Source of the DNA: Streptomyces xylophagus
GTDB lineage: Bacteria; Actinomycetota; Actinomycetes; Streptomycetales; Streptomycetaceae
Direction of reading: 5' to 3'
NCBI RefSeq assembly: GCF_000716435.1
Contig: NZ_JNWO01000045.1
Coordinates: 1-50,507, forward strand
Length of the DNA stretch: 50,507 nucleotides
Shown: positions 8,445 to 17,013 of the stretch, in pieces
Layout: the number at the start of each line of letters is the position of its first letter
Numbering within the stretch: position 1 is the stretch's first letter
Made by a program: the position numbers and the translations under genes
Notes under the pieces: model-generated
Seen by the model: only the letters and a program-made list of their open reading frames with translations
Database searches by the model: none
Told to the model about the DNA's origin: nothing

Positions 8445-9716
8445 ATGGCCGCTCGACCGGCGACCGCACCACCGGCGACCGTCCGCCCGGCGACCGTGAC
8501 GGCGCGCTCGGCGTGGCTCGACGTGCCGCGCCTCCAGGTGCGCGAGTTCGCGGCGATCGCCATGGCCGAGGCGCCCGCGCTCGCCGAGGAGATCCTGCGC
8601 GAGATCCGCCGCGAATACCCCCAACTGCCCCTGGTCCTCGACGACTCGGGCGAACCCATGGCGATGATCGGCATCCGCCGCGCCATCGAGGTCTTCGTCC
8701 AGCACCTGGAGACCGCCGAGGGCCGTCCGACCGTACCGCCGGGCGTCTTCCAGGAGTTCGGGCGCGGCGAGGGCCTGCACGGCCGCAGCCTCGACTCGCT
8801 CCAGGCGATCTACCGCATGGGCGTACGGCTTGCCTGGCGCCGCTTCGCCGAGATCGGCCAGCGCGTGGAGATCCCGCCGCCCGCGATGTACGAACTCGTC
8901 GACGCGGGTTACGAGTACCTCGACGGGCTGGTCGACCAGTCCGTGCGGGGGTACGCGGAGGCCGCCGCGAGACAGGCGGGGGAGCGGCTGCGGCTCCAGC
9001 GCCGGCTCATGGAACTCCTCCTCGCCGAGCACCATCGCGGCGACCCGGCCGAGGCCCTCGCCGAACGCGCCGCCCGGATCGGCTGGCCGCTGCCCGACAA
9101 GGTCGCTGTCGGTGTCCTGCTGCGCCCGGCCCGCGAGGCGGTCGCCCCCGCCGTGGGGCAGGAGGTCCTGCTCGACATGGAGTACGAGCAGCCCCGCATG
9201 GTCGTCCCCGAACCGGACGCCGCCGGCCGCCCCGATCTGCTGCACCGGGCACTGACCGGCTGGGCCGGCGCGATCGGGCCGCCGGTGCCGCTGGCCGACG
9301 CGGTGAAGTCGGCGCGCTGGGCCGAGGCCGCCGTAGGGCTGATGGAGCGGGGGCTGTTGCCGGCGGGAGGGGTTCTGTACTGCACCGAGCACACCGAGGC
9401 GCTGGTCCTGTTGCAGCCCGAGGAGCTGATCGACGATCTCGCGCTGCGGTGTCTGGCGCCGTTGGAGCACTCCGGGCCGACGCATCGGCGGCGGCTCGCC
9501 GAGACGTTGCTGGCGTGGCTGGAGACGCGGGGTGGGGCGCCGGAGGTGGCCGCGCGGCTCGGTGTGCATCCGCAGACCGTGCGGTATCGCCTCCGGCAGA
9601 TCCGCGAACTCTGGGGCGACGAGATCGATCATCCCGACCGCCGGTTCGAGCTCGAACTCGTCCTGCGCGCCCAGCGGTTGCGTGGTGAACTGGGTGATCC
9701 GAGGGGCGGTCGGTAG
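8445..9716 (+). CDS. PucR-type helix-turn-helix transcriptional regulator
   Basis: 423 residues. The C-terminal ~65 residues carry the PucR-class helix-turn-helix (LGVHPQTVRYRLRQIRELWG) at about 365-390, and the middle resembles the divergent GGDEF-like domain of this family. The N-terminal part, about 20-150, is a helical sensory region of the type seen in Streptomyces PucR proteins (EIAREI/RRAIEVF-like helices). Family members regulate catabolic or stress genes in response to small molecules. It is coupled to the tiny membrane protein upstream. Divergent from DUF3068, so the envelope genes are a candidate target, as is its own promoter at 8194-8222. Confidence 0.85.
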   Translation: MAARPATAPPATVRPATVTARSAWLDVPRLQVREFAAIAMAEAPALAEEILREIRREYPQLPLVLDDSGEPMAMIGIRRAIEVFVQHLETAEGRPTVPPGVFQEFGRGEGLHGRSLDSLQAIYRMGVRLAWRRFAEIGQRVEIPPPAMYELVDAGYEYLDGLVDQSVRGYAEAAARQAGERLRLQRRLMELLLAEHHRGDPAEALAERAARIGWPLPDKVAVGVLLRPAREAVAPAVGQEVLLDMEYEQPRMVVPEPDAAGRPDLLHRALTGWAGAIGPPVPLADAVKSARWAEAAVGLMERGLLPAGGVLYCTEHTEALVLLQPEELIDDLALRCLAPLEHSGPTHRRRLAETLLAWLETRGGAPEVAARLGVHPQTVRYRLRQIRELWGDEIDHPDRRFELELVLRAQRLRGELGDPRGGR

Positions 9717-9763
9717 TCGAGCGGTCACACGACCATTGCCCGTGCAACCCTCTATGGCTAGCC

Positions 9764-9804
9764 TGTGTTCGTTATCCCGATCGTCAGTTGAAATTTCGAA
9801 CACA
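9764..9804. promoter_or_regulatory. Tandem operator A upstream of the IclR gene
   Basis: Perfect outer arms TGTGTTCG (9764-9771) and CGAACACA (9797-9804). Read as two 16-mers, 9767-9782 and 9786-9801, they resemble GTTCGAAATTTCGAAC with centres 19 bp apart; the left one is the weaker match. It ends 14 bases before the IclR start, which fits autoregulation. The same geometry recurs at 14655, 45301 and 47596. Confidence 0.75.
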
Positions 9805-9818
9805 GAAGGGGGCCGGTT

Positions 9819-10592
9819 GTGGGACGCCTCGTACCTGCCGTGACCCGGGCTCTCGACATTCTCGAGCTCTTCCTCGACGGGGACGGGACGCTCTCCGCCC
9901 CGGACATCGTGCGCAAGCTGCAGCTGCCGCGCACCACCGTGCACGAACTGGTCACCACCCTCGCGGCCCGCTCGTACATCGTGCCCGTGCCCGGACAACC
10001 CGGACGCTACCGGCTCGGGGTCCGCCCGTACCAGCTCGGGAGCCGATACGCCGAGCAGCTCGACCTCGCCGCCGAGGGCCAGCAGGTCGCCCGGTCCGTC
10101 GCCGAGACCTGCGACGAGACCGTCCACGTGGCCATCCTCGAGGGCACCGACGTCATCTACATCGCCAAGGTCGACTCCACGCACGCCGTGCGCATGGTGT
10201 CGGCGGCCGGCCGCCGGCTGCCCGCGCACTGCACCTCCGTGGGCAAGATGCTGCTGGCCTCCCTCCCCGACCAGGAGCTGACCGCCCGCATCCCCGCCGA
10301 CGCGTCGCTGGTCGCGATGACGCCCAACAGCATCGTCGAGCCGGCCGCCCTGCGCGAGGCTCTCGCCGAGATCCGCTCGCGCGGGGTCGCGGTCGAGAGT
10401 CGTGAGTCGAATCCGGATGTGTCCTGCGTCGCCGCTCCGGTCCGCGACCGCACCGGCCAGGTCGTCGCCGCGCTCTCCATCTCCGTCCCCATGATCCGCT
10501 GGAGCGACGAACGCCGGGACGAGCTGGAGCAGCTCGCGGCGAAGGGCGCGGCCGAACTGTCGGAGCGACTCGGACACCGGAGCGTGGCATGA
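9819..10592 (+). CDS. IclR-family transcriptional regulator
   Basis: 257 residues from a GTG at 9819. Residues 1-65 form the winged helix-turn-helix (SAPDIVRKLQLPRTTVHELV), and about 80-250 is the IclR effector domain, with VAILEGTDVIYIAKVDSTHAVR and the typical AGRRLPAHCTSVGKMLLASL and VAAPVRDRTGQVVAALSIS signatures. Family members usually bind as dimers or pairs of dimers and respond to sugar acids, lactones or aromatic acids. Its stop overlaps the SMP-30 lactonase start by 4 bases. A tandem operator sits just upstream, and three more sites of the same geometry lie before sugar-uptake and sugar-acid genes, so this is the best candidate regulator of an arabinose/galactose regulon (inference). 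Confidence 0.9.
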   Translation: MGRLVPAVTRALDILELFLDGDGTLSAPDIVRKLQLPRTTVHELVTTLAARSYIVPVPGQPGRYRLGVRPYQLGSRYAEQLDLAAEGQQVARSVAETCDETVHVAILEGTDVIYIAKVDSTHAVRMVSAAGRRLPAHCTSVGKMLLASLPDQELTARIPADASLVAMTPNSIVEPAALREALAEIRSRGVAVESRESNPDVSCVAAPVRDRTGQVVAALSISVPMIRWSDERRDELEQLAAKGAAELSERLGHRSVA

Positions 10593-11431
10593 CGTACGAG
10601 GTGGCGGTACGGGCCGAGGCGACCCTCGGTGAGGGGCCGACGTGGGACGCGGCGGCCGGGCGGCTGATCTGGATCGACATCCTCGGCTCCCGAGTGCATA
10701 CGTACGACCCCGCGTCCGGCGTCCGTACGGTCCGGGTGACCGAACAGCACGTGGGCGCGGCGAAGCCTCGGGTCGGCGGGGGGCTGGTCCTCAATCTCCG
10801 GGACGGGATCGGGCTGCTCGACGAGGACGGGGGGTTCCGGTGGCTGCACCGGGAGCCGGTTCCCGGGCGGCGGGCGAACGACGCGGCTGTCGCGCCCGAC
10901 GGGGCGTTGTGGGTGGGCACGATGCGGTACGACGAGGCGGCCTGTGGTGGCACGTTGTCCCGGGTCGCCGGGGACGGTTCTGTGCAGCTGATTCTTGATG
11001 ACGTCGCGGTGAGCAACGGGACGGGGTGGAGTCCGGACGGGCGGCTCATGTACTACATCGACTCGCCCACGCGGCGGATCGACGTGTTCGAGTACGCGGA
11101 CGGGCGGGTGACCAAGCGGCGGCGCTTCGCTGAGGTCGAGGTCGGGGCGGGGTTCCCTGACGGGTTGACCGTGGATGCGGACGGGTGTGTGTGGGTGGCT
11201 TTGTGGGACGGGGGTGCGGTGCGGAGGTATACGCCGGACGGGGAGTTGGAGCGGGTGGTTTCGTTGCCGGTGCCGTTGGTGACGGCGTGTGCGTTCGGGG
11301 GTGCGGATTTGACTGACCTGTACGTGACGACGGCTCGGGTGGGGTTGGACGCGCCGCATCCTGTGGCTGGGTCGCTTCTTGTTGTGCCGGGGGCGGGGAA
11401 AGGGTTGGCGCAGCCTGCATTTGGGGGGTGA
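10589..11431 (+). CDS. SMP-30/gluconolactonase-family sugar lactonase
   Basis: 280 residues forming one SMP-30 beta-propeller domain. All four metal-site residues of the family are visible: E15 (LGEGP), N97 (RRANDAAV), N143 (SNGTGW) and D191 (FPDGLTVD). The family hydrolyses sugar lactones such as L-arabino- or D-galactono-1,4-lactone. Translationally coupled to the IclR regulator (ATGA). With the zinc dehydrogenase and enolase-type dehydratase at 45-47.5 kb, it would complete the first three steps of an oxidative sugar pathway; the sugar is not fixed by sequence. The 3' third switches to G- and T-ending codons (GGG, GTG, TTG) as it nears the 27-bp element downstream. No signal peptide, so cytoplasmic. 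Confidence 0.88.
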   Translation: MTYEVAVRAEATLGEGPTWDAAAGRLIWIDILGSRVHTYDPASGVRTVRVTEQHVGAAKPRVGGGLVLNLRDGIGLLDEDGGFRWLHREPVPGRRANDAAVAPDGALWVGTMRYDEAACGGTLSRVAGDGSVQLILDDVAVSNGTGWSPDGRLMYYIDSPTRRIDVFEYADGRVTKRRRFAEVEVGAGFPDGLTVDADGCVWVALWDGGAVRRYTPDGELERVVSLPVPLVTACAFGGADLTDLYVTTARVGLDAPHPVAGSLLVVPGAGKGLAQPAFGG

Positions 11432-11461
11432 GCGTTGAGTTTTGGGTGCGCGCCCGGTGGG

Positions 11462-11488
11462 GGCTGGGCGCGCAGTTCCCCGCGCCCC
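11462..11488 (-). repeat. Dispersed 27-bp element, copy 3
   Basis: Minus-strand GGGGCGCGGGGAACTGCGCG then CCCAGCC, located between the convergent SMP-30 and DUF6545-type genes, 30 bp after the SMP-30 stop. The 60 bases to its left are about three-quarters G+T. The rest of this 121-bp gap holds a GC-rich, degenerate similar stretch (near 11525-11545) and no gene. Confidence 0.9.
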
Positions 11489-11552
11489 TAAGGGACTTGG
11501 GCCTCGCGTGTCTGGAAGGCCCAGCCCCCTGCGCCCCTAAAAGCAAACCCGG

Positions 11553-12728
11553 TCAGCGCGGCGTTGCCTTCATCGTGCCCTCCGGGATCGTCGCCGTCAG
11601 GCGGGCTCGGGCCACGGCTCTTGCCAGTTCGACCAAGCCGCCCGTGTCGGAGACTTCCGTGGCGTAGAGGCGGTATGTGCTTGGGGTGATGAAGGGGTCC
11701 TCGTGGGCGGCGGCGCGGCGGGCTGCGTCGGCGACCATGGCGGCTTCGGAGGCTACCCGGGCCTCGTGGGGGGAGCGGCCCGCGTGGAGGGCGGCGTCGC
11801 GGGTTTGTTCGCGGACTCGGTCGTCGAAGTACGGGGCGAGGGCCAACAGGCCGTCGTGTATGGACACTTCACGCCAGTGCAGCCGCATCCGGGGCAGCTG
11901 CCACAGGCCGCTGGGCGGCTTCGGGGCGAGGGACGCGAAGCGGACCTCCGACCACAGCGGGCCGAGGCCGCGCAGGTCGCCGAGGTCGCGCCAGTGCGCG
12001 CGGGCCGTGGGCAGCAGCCTCGGCAGGGCGAAGCCGGCGGAACAGGTCAGGGCGGCCAGCGATGCCATCGGCGGGGCGATCCGGGTGGAGAGGAAGTCCA
12101 GGTCGTGACCGGTCCAACGGGCCGCCACCGCCGCGTACTTGACGAACTGGAAGCCGACCACGTCCAACAGGGTGCCGAGGAGGATCAGTTGCAGTCCGGT
12201 CCTGAGCAGACCGGTGACCTTGCGGACCCAGGTGAGGCACACGGTGCACATCACGAGGGTGGCCGCGCTGTGTCCGAGCAGGTAGAGCACGATCATCTCG
12301 CGCATGTACGGGGTGTTGGCGTAGTACGTGTCGAGGTCGGTGAGCCGTTCGGTGTTCGGGTCCGCGAGCATGAAGAGCACGACGATGACGACGATCAGCG
12401 CGCCGTAGGCGGCCATGCTGCGCAGCACCATGCGGCGGATCCGGGCGGGGGAGCCGCCCCGCCACTGGATCAGCAGGACGAGCAGGGAGCAGCTGTACGC
12501 GGAGAGCATGCCGTAGGTGAGCGGGGCGCCGAAGTTCGGGATGCCGGTGAGGGCGTTGACCGCGCTCAGGGTCAGCGGCGCGGAGCAGACCAGGGCCAGG
12601 GAGCCGAGGACGATGGCCGCGCAGGTGGACACGGTCAGCGGGTCGCGCGGGATGCTCAACGGGCGGCGCAGCAGGACGGTGCAGGAGAGACCGAAGACGG
12701 CGGCGGCGACGTACACCATGAGGCTCAT
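11553..12728 (-). CDS. Seven-helix DUF6545/MAB_1171c-type membrane protein (second paralogue)
   Basis: 391 residues from MSLMVYVAAAVFG; the ATG overlaps the preceding gene's stop by 4 bases (12725-12728). Seven hydrophobic segments fill about residues 1-225 (first at 1-20, second at 31-55), followed by a ~165-residue polar C-terminal region. A conserved loop, RLTDLDTYYANTPYMREM, leads into IVLYLLGHSAA, and FVKYAAVAARWTG follows the sixth helix. The same loop, in the form RRTDLDTYYATTPFIAEM, occurs in the adjacent upstream gene, so the two arose by duplication. Proteins of this class in Streptomyces are called putative transporters and often sit beside ImmA/IrrE metallopeptidase genes; no substrate is established. 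The long overlapping upstream frame is a shadow. Confidence 0.75.
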   Translation of the reverse strand: MSLMVYVAAAVFGLSCTVLLRRPLSIPRDPLTVSTCAAIVLGSLALVCSAPLTLSAVNALTGIPNFGAPLTYGMLSAYSCSLLVLLIQWRGGSPARIRRMVLRSMAAYGALIVVIVVLFMLADPNTERLTDLDTYYANTPYMREMIVLYLLGHSAATLVMCTVCLTWVRKVTGLLRTGLQLILLGTLLDVVGFQFVKYAAVAARWTGHDLDFLSTRIAPPMASLAALTCSAGFALPRLLPTARAHWRDLGDLRGLGPLWSEVRFASLAPKPPSGLWQLPRMRLHWREVSIHDGLLALAPYFDDRVREQTRDAALHAGRSPHEARVASEAAMVADAARRAAAHEDPFITPSTYRLYATEVSDTGGLVELARAVARARLTATIPEGTMKATPR

Positions 12729-13909
12729 GCCCGGGTGCTCCCTTCCGTCGTGCCGGTGCGGACCCGGGCGGCGGCGACGAGCGGCGACCGGGTCAACTCG
12801 TCGGCGATGTGAGGGAGAAGGGCGGTGCCGGGGGCCGGGTCGGGGAGCCGGTCCGGTTCGCCGGCGGGCGCCAGGCGCGGGTCGTGCGTCCGCTCCTCCG
12901 CCACGGCCGCGGCGACGACCGCCGCCCACGCGGTCGCCTCGGCCCGCTCCGGGTCGCCCGTCGTGTGTGCCGCCGCCTCCAACGTCCGTTCGTACAGGGC
13001 CCGGTCGAAGAACGCGTCGAGGTGGCCGAGCGCGTTGTGGATGCTGGTCTGGCGCCACACCAGCCGGGTGGCGGGGGAGGACCAGCGCGGCCGGGGCAGG
13101 CGCAGTGCGCGGCGGGTGAGGAGTTCGTCCAGTTCGTGTTCCAGCGGTTCGAGACGGGCGTACGTCCGCCGCTCGCGCCGCCGGTCGGTCAACCGGGGCC
13201 CGGTCAGCGGGATCAGGACGCCGATGACGGTCAGGACGGCGCCCAGTCCGGCGGCGACCGGCGAGACGGTCGTACCGAGTTCCGTCCAGTCCCGCCCGCT
13301 CCAACGGGCGATCACCGCCGCGAACTTGGTCAGGCTGTACCCGGCGCCGCACAGCGAGCCGACGCCCAGCGTGATCAGGCCGGCCCGGAGCCAGCCGTGC
13401 ACCTGCCGGGCCCAGCGCAGCGACGACACCGTGGTGACACTGACCGCGGCGAGATGCCCGGCCAGGTACAGCACGATCATCTCGGCGATGAACGGGGTCG
13501 TCGCGTAGTAGGTGTCCAGGTCGGTGCGGCGCTCCACGGGGGTGTCGCCGAGCGCGAACATCACACCGATGCCGACGAGGACGAGGGCGTAGGCCATGAT
13601 CCAGCGGCGGGCGGTGCGGTGCACGTGCGGGCCGCCCCGCCAGTAGACGACCAGGACCTGCGAGGAGGCGCCGTACGCGGTGACCGACGCGTACGTGAGC
13701 GGTGCGGCGAGGTTCGGGACGCCGCTGAGGTCGTTGATCGCGCCGACGGTGGGCGGCGCCCCGAGGAGGAAGCAGGCGCCGGCCAGGCCGAGGAACACGC
13801 AGATGACGCGGAGATAGGGATCGCGCCAGTGGCGTATCAGGTCCGGGGCCTTCACCAGCAGGCCCAGCCACAGCAGAGCGCAGCTGAGGTAGTCGATCAG
13901 GGCGCTCAT
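12725..13909 (-). CDS. Seven-helix DUF6545/MAB_1171c-type membrane protein (first paralogue)
   Basis: 394 residues from MSALIDYLSCALLWLG. The topology equals its neighbour: about seven helices in residues 1-230 and a charged C-terminal domain of ~160 residues (begins RLTDRRRERRTYARLEPLEHE, split here by position 231). The conserved loop RRTDLDTYYATTPFIAEM is followed by IVLYLAGHLAAV, and LTKFAAVIARWSGRDW matches the paralogue. Start overlaps the metalloprotease stop by 4 bases (13906-13909), and its stop overlaps the next gene likewise, so all three are made from one message in fixed order. The invariant acidic/Tyr loop between helices suggests a ligand or protease site, but this is inference. 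Confidence 0.75.
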   Translation of the reverse strand: MSALIDYLSCALLWLGLLVKAPDLIRHWRDPYLRVICVFLGLAGACFLLGAPPTVGAINDLSGVPNLAAPLTYASVTAYGASSQVLVVYWRGGPHVHRTARRWIMAYALVLVGIGVMFALGDTPVERRTDLDTYYATTPFIAEMIVLYLAGHLAAVSVTTVSSLRWARQVHGWLRAGLITLGVGSLCGAGYSLTKFAAVIARWSGRDWTELGTTVSPVAAGLGAVLTVIGVLIPLTGPRLTDRRRERRTYARLEPLEHELDELLTRRALRLPRPRWSSPATRLVWRQTSIHNALGHLDAFFDRALYERTLEAAAHTTGDPERAEATAWAAVVAAAVAEERTHDPRLAPAGEPDRLPDPAPGTALLPHIADELTRSPLVAAARVRTGTTEGSTRA

Positions 13910-14487
13910 TTTCTGGTTCCGCGGTAGTTGAGGGCGGCCCCGATGCGCCCGGCGACCCCGTGCTGCGTTCCGTCGTCGGCTACGGCGGGGTCGTGCGCGG
14001 AGTCCCCGGCCGCCGCGGACTCCAGCCAGGGCCGCAGCCGTCCGCTCATCAACATGCCGAAGCGGTCTGCCTCCTGCTCGTCGGCGAGGCTGAAGTCGGA
14101 ACGGGCGGCGACGGCCCGGGGGCTGCCGTCGGGGGTCGGCGCGGGGGCGGGCCCGGCGGTCCGCTGGTGCATGTGCCACACCTCGTGGCAGAAGATCACG
14201 ATCTGGTGCCAGGCGGCGGCCCGCCTGTCGATGACGATGACGTCGTACGTGTCGCCCTCCAGCCACAGCCCGCTGGCGGTGTGCGGCGGGAACACCTCGC
14301 GGCGCACGACGACTTCACGCCCCCGCCAGCGGATGACGGAGGCGACCAGCGCGTCGAACAGGGCCTCGGGATCGGCGGGGACCGGAACGCGCATGGGATC
14401 GATGAGGGTACCGGCGAACCGCCGCATCTCCTTCTTCGTGCGCACCGCTGCAATATGCCAGGACATACGCCGACTCAGCCACCTCAC
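13906..14487 (-). CDS. ImmA/IrrE-like zinc metallopeptidase
   Basis: Up to 193 residues from a GTG at 14487; ATG at 14466 and 14427 (which has AAGGAG directly before it) are alternative starts. The zinc motif H101-E-V-W-H105 lies in FCHEVWHMH, and a downstream DEQEADRFG (E137/E139) supplies the usual third ligand region of ImmA/IrrE-type proteases. These enzymes cut repressors or act as the effector of toxin-like pairs. Here no XRE partner precedes it; instead two seven-helix proteins follow with 4-base overlaps, so its substrate may be one of them. Divergent from the sugar importer across 232 bp that hold operator B and no other gene I can support. Confidence 0.75.
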   Translation of the reverse strand: MRWLSRRMSWHIAAVRTKKEMRRFAGTLIDPMRVPVPADPEALFDALVASVIRWRGREVVVRREVFPPHTASGLWLEGDTYDVIVIDRRAAAWHQIVIFCHEVWHMHQRTAGPAPAPTPDGSPRAVAARSDFSLADEQEADRFGMLMSGRLRPWLESAAAGDSAHDPAVADDGTQHGVAGRIGAALNYRGTRK

Positions 14488-14654
14488 CGTTGCACAGCCG
14501 GTCCGAGGTTACGCGCCCACAACTGCCGACGTCATGTCATTCGGTGGCCGTTGTGGGACCGGGAACGACCGCTGTGTCCAGAAATCGACCCCGTGAATGA
14601 ACGTTGCACTGTGCTCAACCCATTGACGCGGAAGCGCTTCGATTTTACGGTCCC

Positions 14655-14689
14655 GTTCGAAGTTACGAGCGACATACGGCATTTCGAAC
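14655..14689. promoter_or_regulatory. Tandem operator B upstream of the sugar importer operon
   Basis: GTTCGAAGTTACGAGC (14655-14670) and a second 16-mer ending CATTTCGAAC (14674-14689) match the palindrome GTTCGAAATTTCGAAC at 13 and 12 of 16 positions. Their centres are 19 bp apart, as at the IclR gene. The site ends 31 bases before the solute-binding protein start, where a repressor would block transcription. Confidence 0.78.
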
Positions 14690-14719
14690 ACGATGGGACT
14701 CCTACAGTAAGGGCAGGGA

Positions 14720-16078
14720 ATGGGACTACCTGACCTGAATCGCCGGCGGCTACTGGCTGCGGCGGGCGGCCTCGCGGTCGCCGGAAGCTTCGGTTTCGCG
14801 GCCCTCGGCACCGGCGCCGACGCACTCGCGGCGGGCGCCCGCACCCGCGTGACGTACTGGAATCTGTTCAGCGGGGGCGACGGCGGCAACATGGTCGCGA
14901 TGGTCGACGCCTTCCAGAAGGCCACCCCGGACATCGCGGTCAAGGCCTCGACACTCACCTGGGGCGGCCCCTACTACACGAAGCTCGCGATGGCCGCCGC
15001 CGGCAGCCGCGCACCCGACCTCGCCGTCATGCACCAGGGCCGCGTACCCGGCTTCGCCCCCGGCCGCCTCCTTGATCCATGGGACATGGACCTCCTCACC
15101 AAGTACGGCGTGAAAGAAGCCGACTTCAACCCCGTGCTGTGGCAGCGCGGCATCGTCGACGGCAAGCTCTACGCCCTGCCCCTCGACATCCACGTCCAGC
15201 TGAACTTCTACCGCACGGACATCTGCAAGAAAGCCGGACTCCTCGACGCCGACGGCAAGTTGCCCTCGGCCACCTCCACCGACGACTGGTTCCGCATCCT
15301 CAAGTCGGCCAGGAAACAACTGAAGTCGGGCGTCCAGACCCTCGGCCTGCACGCCAACGACCAGAACTTCTCCTGGTGGTTCTTCGTCGCCTTCTACCAG
15401 CAACTGGCCGGAACCTACTTCGACGACGCCCGCACCGACGTCACCTTCGACACCCAAAAGGCCACCCGGGTACTGGAGTTCCTCCGCCGGCACGTCACCG
15501 ACGGCTACGCGATCGTCGGCGAGGCCGACGCCGAGGCGTTCCTCGCCGGATCACCCTTCACCTGGGAGGGCGACTGGTCGGTGCCGTACTACAGCGGGGC
15601 GAAGGTCGGCTACGGCGCCCAGCCGCTCCCGCCCGTCTTCGGCACCCCCGCCACCCACGCCGAGTCGCACTCCTTCGTCCTGCCCCACCAGTCCGACCGC
15701 GGCGGCGCCGCCAACGAGGGCGCCCACCGACTCGCCGCCTACCTGGTCACCCACGCCACCGCCTGGGCGGGCGGCGGCCACGTCCCCGCCTACCTCCCCA
15801 CCTTCAAGGACCCCGCCTACCTCCAACTCACCCCGCAGGACGAGTACTCCAAGCCCGCCATGGAGCACCCCGCCACCGAACCCCACATCTGGTTCGCCGG
15901 CTCCACCGGCATCCTCGCCCAGCGCCTCGGCCCGATCATCGCCGCCTCCAACCTCGGCTCCACCAAGCCGGACACGGCGGCCCGCAGGATGAAGTCCGCC
16001 CTGGAACAACTCCTCGCGATGAAGAACCCCATGGACGGCCGCACCGCCGCCCAGGAGCTGACGGGAGCCGGCACATGA
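14720..16078 (+). CDS. Sugar ABC transporter family-1 solute-binding protein, Tat-exported
   Basis: 452 residues. The N-terminus MGLPDLNRRRLLAAAGGLAV carries a twin-arginine signal (RRR at 8-10), then mature protein with family-1 features such as VTYWNLFSGGDGGNMVAMVDAF and the WWFFVAF/LPLDIHVQLNFYR ligand-site regions. It captures oligosaccharides outside the cell. Its stop overlaps the first permease start by 4 bases. The operon goes on with two permeases, an arabinanase and an arabinofuranosidase, so arabino-oligosaccharides are the likely cargo (inference). No lipobox is seen, unusual for this class; Tat export with another mode of retention is possible. Expression is probably controlled through operator B. 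Confidence 0.87.
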   Translation: MGLPDLNRRRLLAAAGGLAVAGSFGFAALGTGADALAAGARTRVTYWNLFSGGDGGNMVAMVDAFQKATPDIAVKASTLTWGGPYYTKLAMAAAGSRAPDLAVMHQGRVPGFAPGRLLDPWDMDLLTKYGVKEADFNPVLWQRGIVDGKLYALPLDIHVQLNFYRTDICKKAGLLDADGKLPSATSTDDWFRILKSARKQLKSGVQTLGLHANDQNFSWWFFVAFYQQLAGTYFDDARTDVTFDTQKATRVLEFLRRHVTDGYAIVGEADAEAFLAGSPFTWEGDWSVPYYSGAKVGYGAQPLPPVFGTPATHAESHSFVLPHQSDRGGAANEGAHRLAAYLVTHATAWAGGGHVPAYLPTFKDPAYLQLTPQDEYSKPAMEHPATEPHIWFAGSTGILAQRLGPIIAASNLGSTKPDTAARRMKSALEQLLAMKNPMDGRTAAQELTGAGT

Positions 16079-17013
16079 CCGCCACCGTGGCCACCGCCAC
16101 CCTGCGCCCCCGCACGACCACCGCCACCGACTCCGCCCGCCTCCGCTGGGGCCGCCGCTTCCAGCACGGCGGCTGGTTCGTCGCCCCGTTCTTCGTCCTC
16201 TACGGCCTCTTCGTCGTCGTACCGGTCGTCCGCGGCCTCTACCTCAGCTTCACCGACGCCAACATCTCCGGCGACCACACCAGCTTCATCGGCCTCGCCA
16301 ACTACCGCGAGGCCCTCCAGGACGACCTCGTCTGGTCCTCGCTGTGGCACAGCGTCAAGTTCACGCTGTGGGTCGTACCGATGATCGTCGTGGTGGCGCT
16401 GCTGATGGCACTGCTCGCCCACCACACCGTCCACTTCAAGTGGCTGTGGCGCCTGTGCTTCTTCGCGCCCTTCCTCCTCCCCTCGGCGGTCGTCGGCAAC
16501 CTGTGGTGGTGGCTGTTCCAGCCCACCAACGGCATGGTCAACCACGTCCTCGGCCTGCAGACCCCGTGGCTCGCCCAGAAGTCCACGGCCATGCTCGCGG
16601 TCGTCATCGCCACGCTCTGGTGGACGGTCGGCTTCAGCTTCCTCCTCTACCTGGCCGCCCTCCAGAACATCCCCCAACACCTCTACGAGGCAGCCGAGTT
16701 AGACGGAGCGGGCCCCTTCCGGCGCCTGCTCCACATCACCGTGCCCAACCTGCGCAACATCACCGGACTGGTCCTCGCCCTCCAGATCCTCGCCTCGCTC
16801 CAGGTCTTCGACCAGGCCGTCGTCATGTACCAGTTCGGCCCGGGGCCCGAGGAATCGACCCGCACCTTCGTCCAGTACACCCTCGAACAGGGCTTCACCA
16901 GCTACCGCGTGGGCTACGCCTCCGCGATCTCCTTCATCCTGTTCGTCGTCATCGCGGCCGTCGCCCTCGGCCGGATGTGGCTGCTCCGCCGACGCGAGGA
17001 GGACGCCCGATGA
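16075..17013 (+). CDS. Sugar ABC transporter permease (MalF type)
   Basis: 312 residues from MTATVATATLRPRTTT; start overlaps the binding-protein stop (ATGA). Six helices, the first at about 32-55 (WFVAPFFVLYGLFVVVPVV). The EAA loop that docks on the ATPase is LYEAAELDGAGPFRRLLHIT at about 201-220. It forms the membrane pore with the next permease. No ATP-binding gene is in this operon, which is usual for Streptomyces family-1 sugar importers that share the MsiK ATPase encoded elsewhere (established for the genus; inferred here). A longer frame overlapping the binding-protein gene is a shadow. Confidence 0.9.
   Translation: MTATVATATLRPRTTTATDSARLRWGRRFQHGGWFVAPFFVLYGLFVVVPVVRGLYLSFTDANISGDHTSFIGLANYREALQDDLVWSSLWHSVKFTLWVVPMIVVVALLMALLAHHTVHFKWLWRLCFFAPFLLPSAVVGNLWWWLFQPTNGMVNHVLGLQTPWLAQKSTAMLAVVIATLWWTVGFSFLLYLAALQNIPQHLYEAAELDGAGPFRRLLHITVPNLRNITGLVLALQILASLQVFDQAVVMYQFGPGPEESTRTFVQYTLEQGFTSYRVGYASAISFILFVVIAAVALGRMWLLRRREEDAR

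Noticed and set aside
14488..14654. A missing XRE antitoxin gene upstream of the ImmA/IrrE-like gene
   Set aside because: No frame with a helix-turn-helix fits in the 232-bp gap on either strand.
15079..16074. Long frame upstream of the first permease, inside the solute-binding protein gene
   Set aside because: Arg/Pro-rich product typical of a shifted GC-rich frame; the permease ATG at 16075 overlaps the preceding stop by 4 bases.
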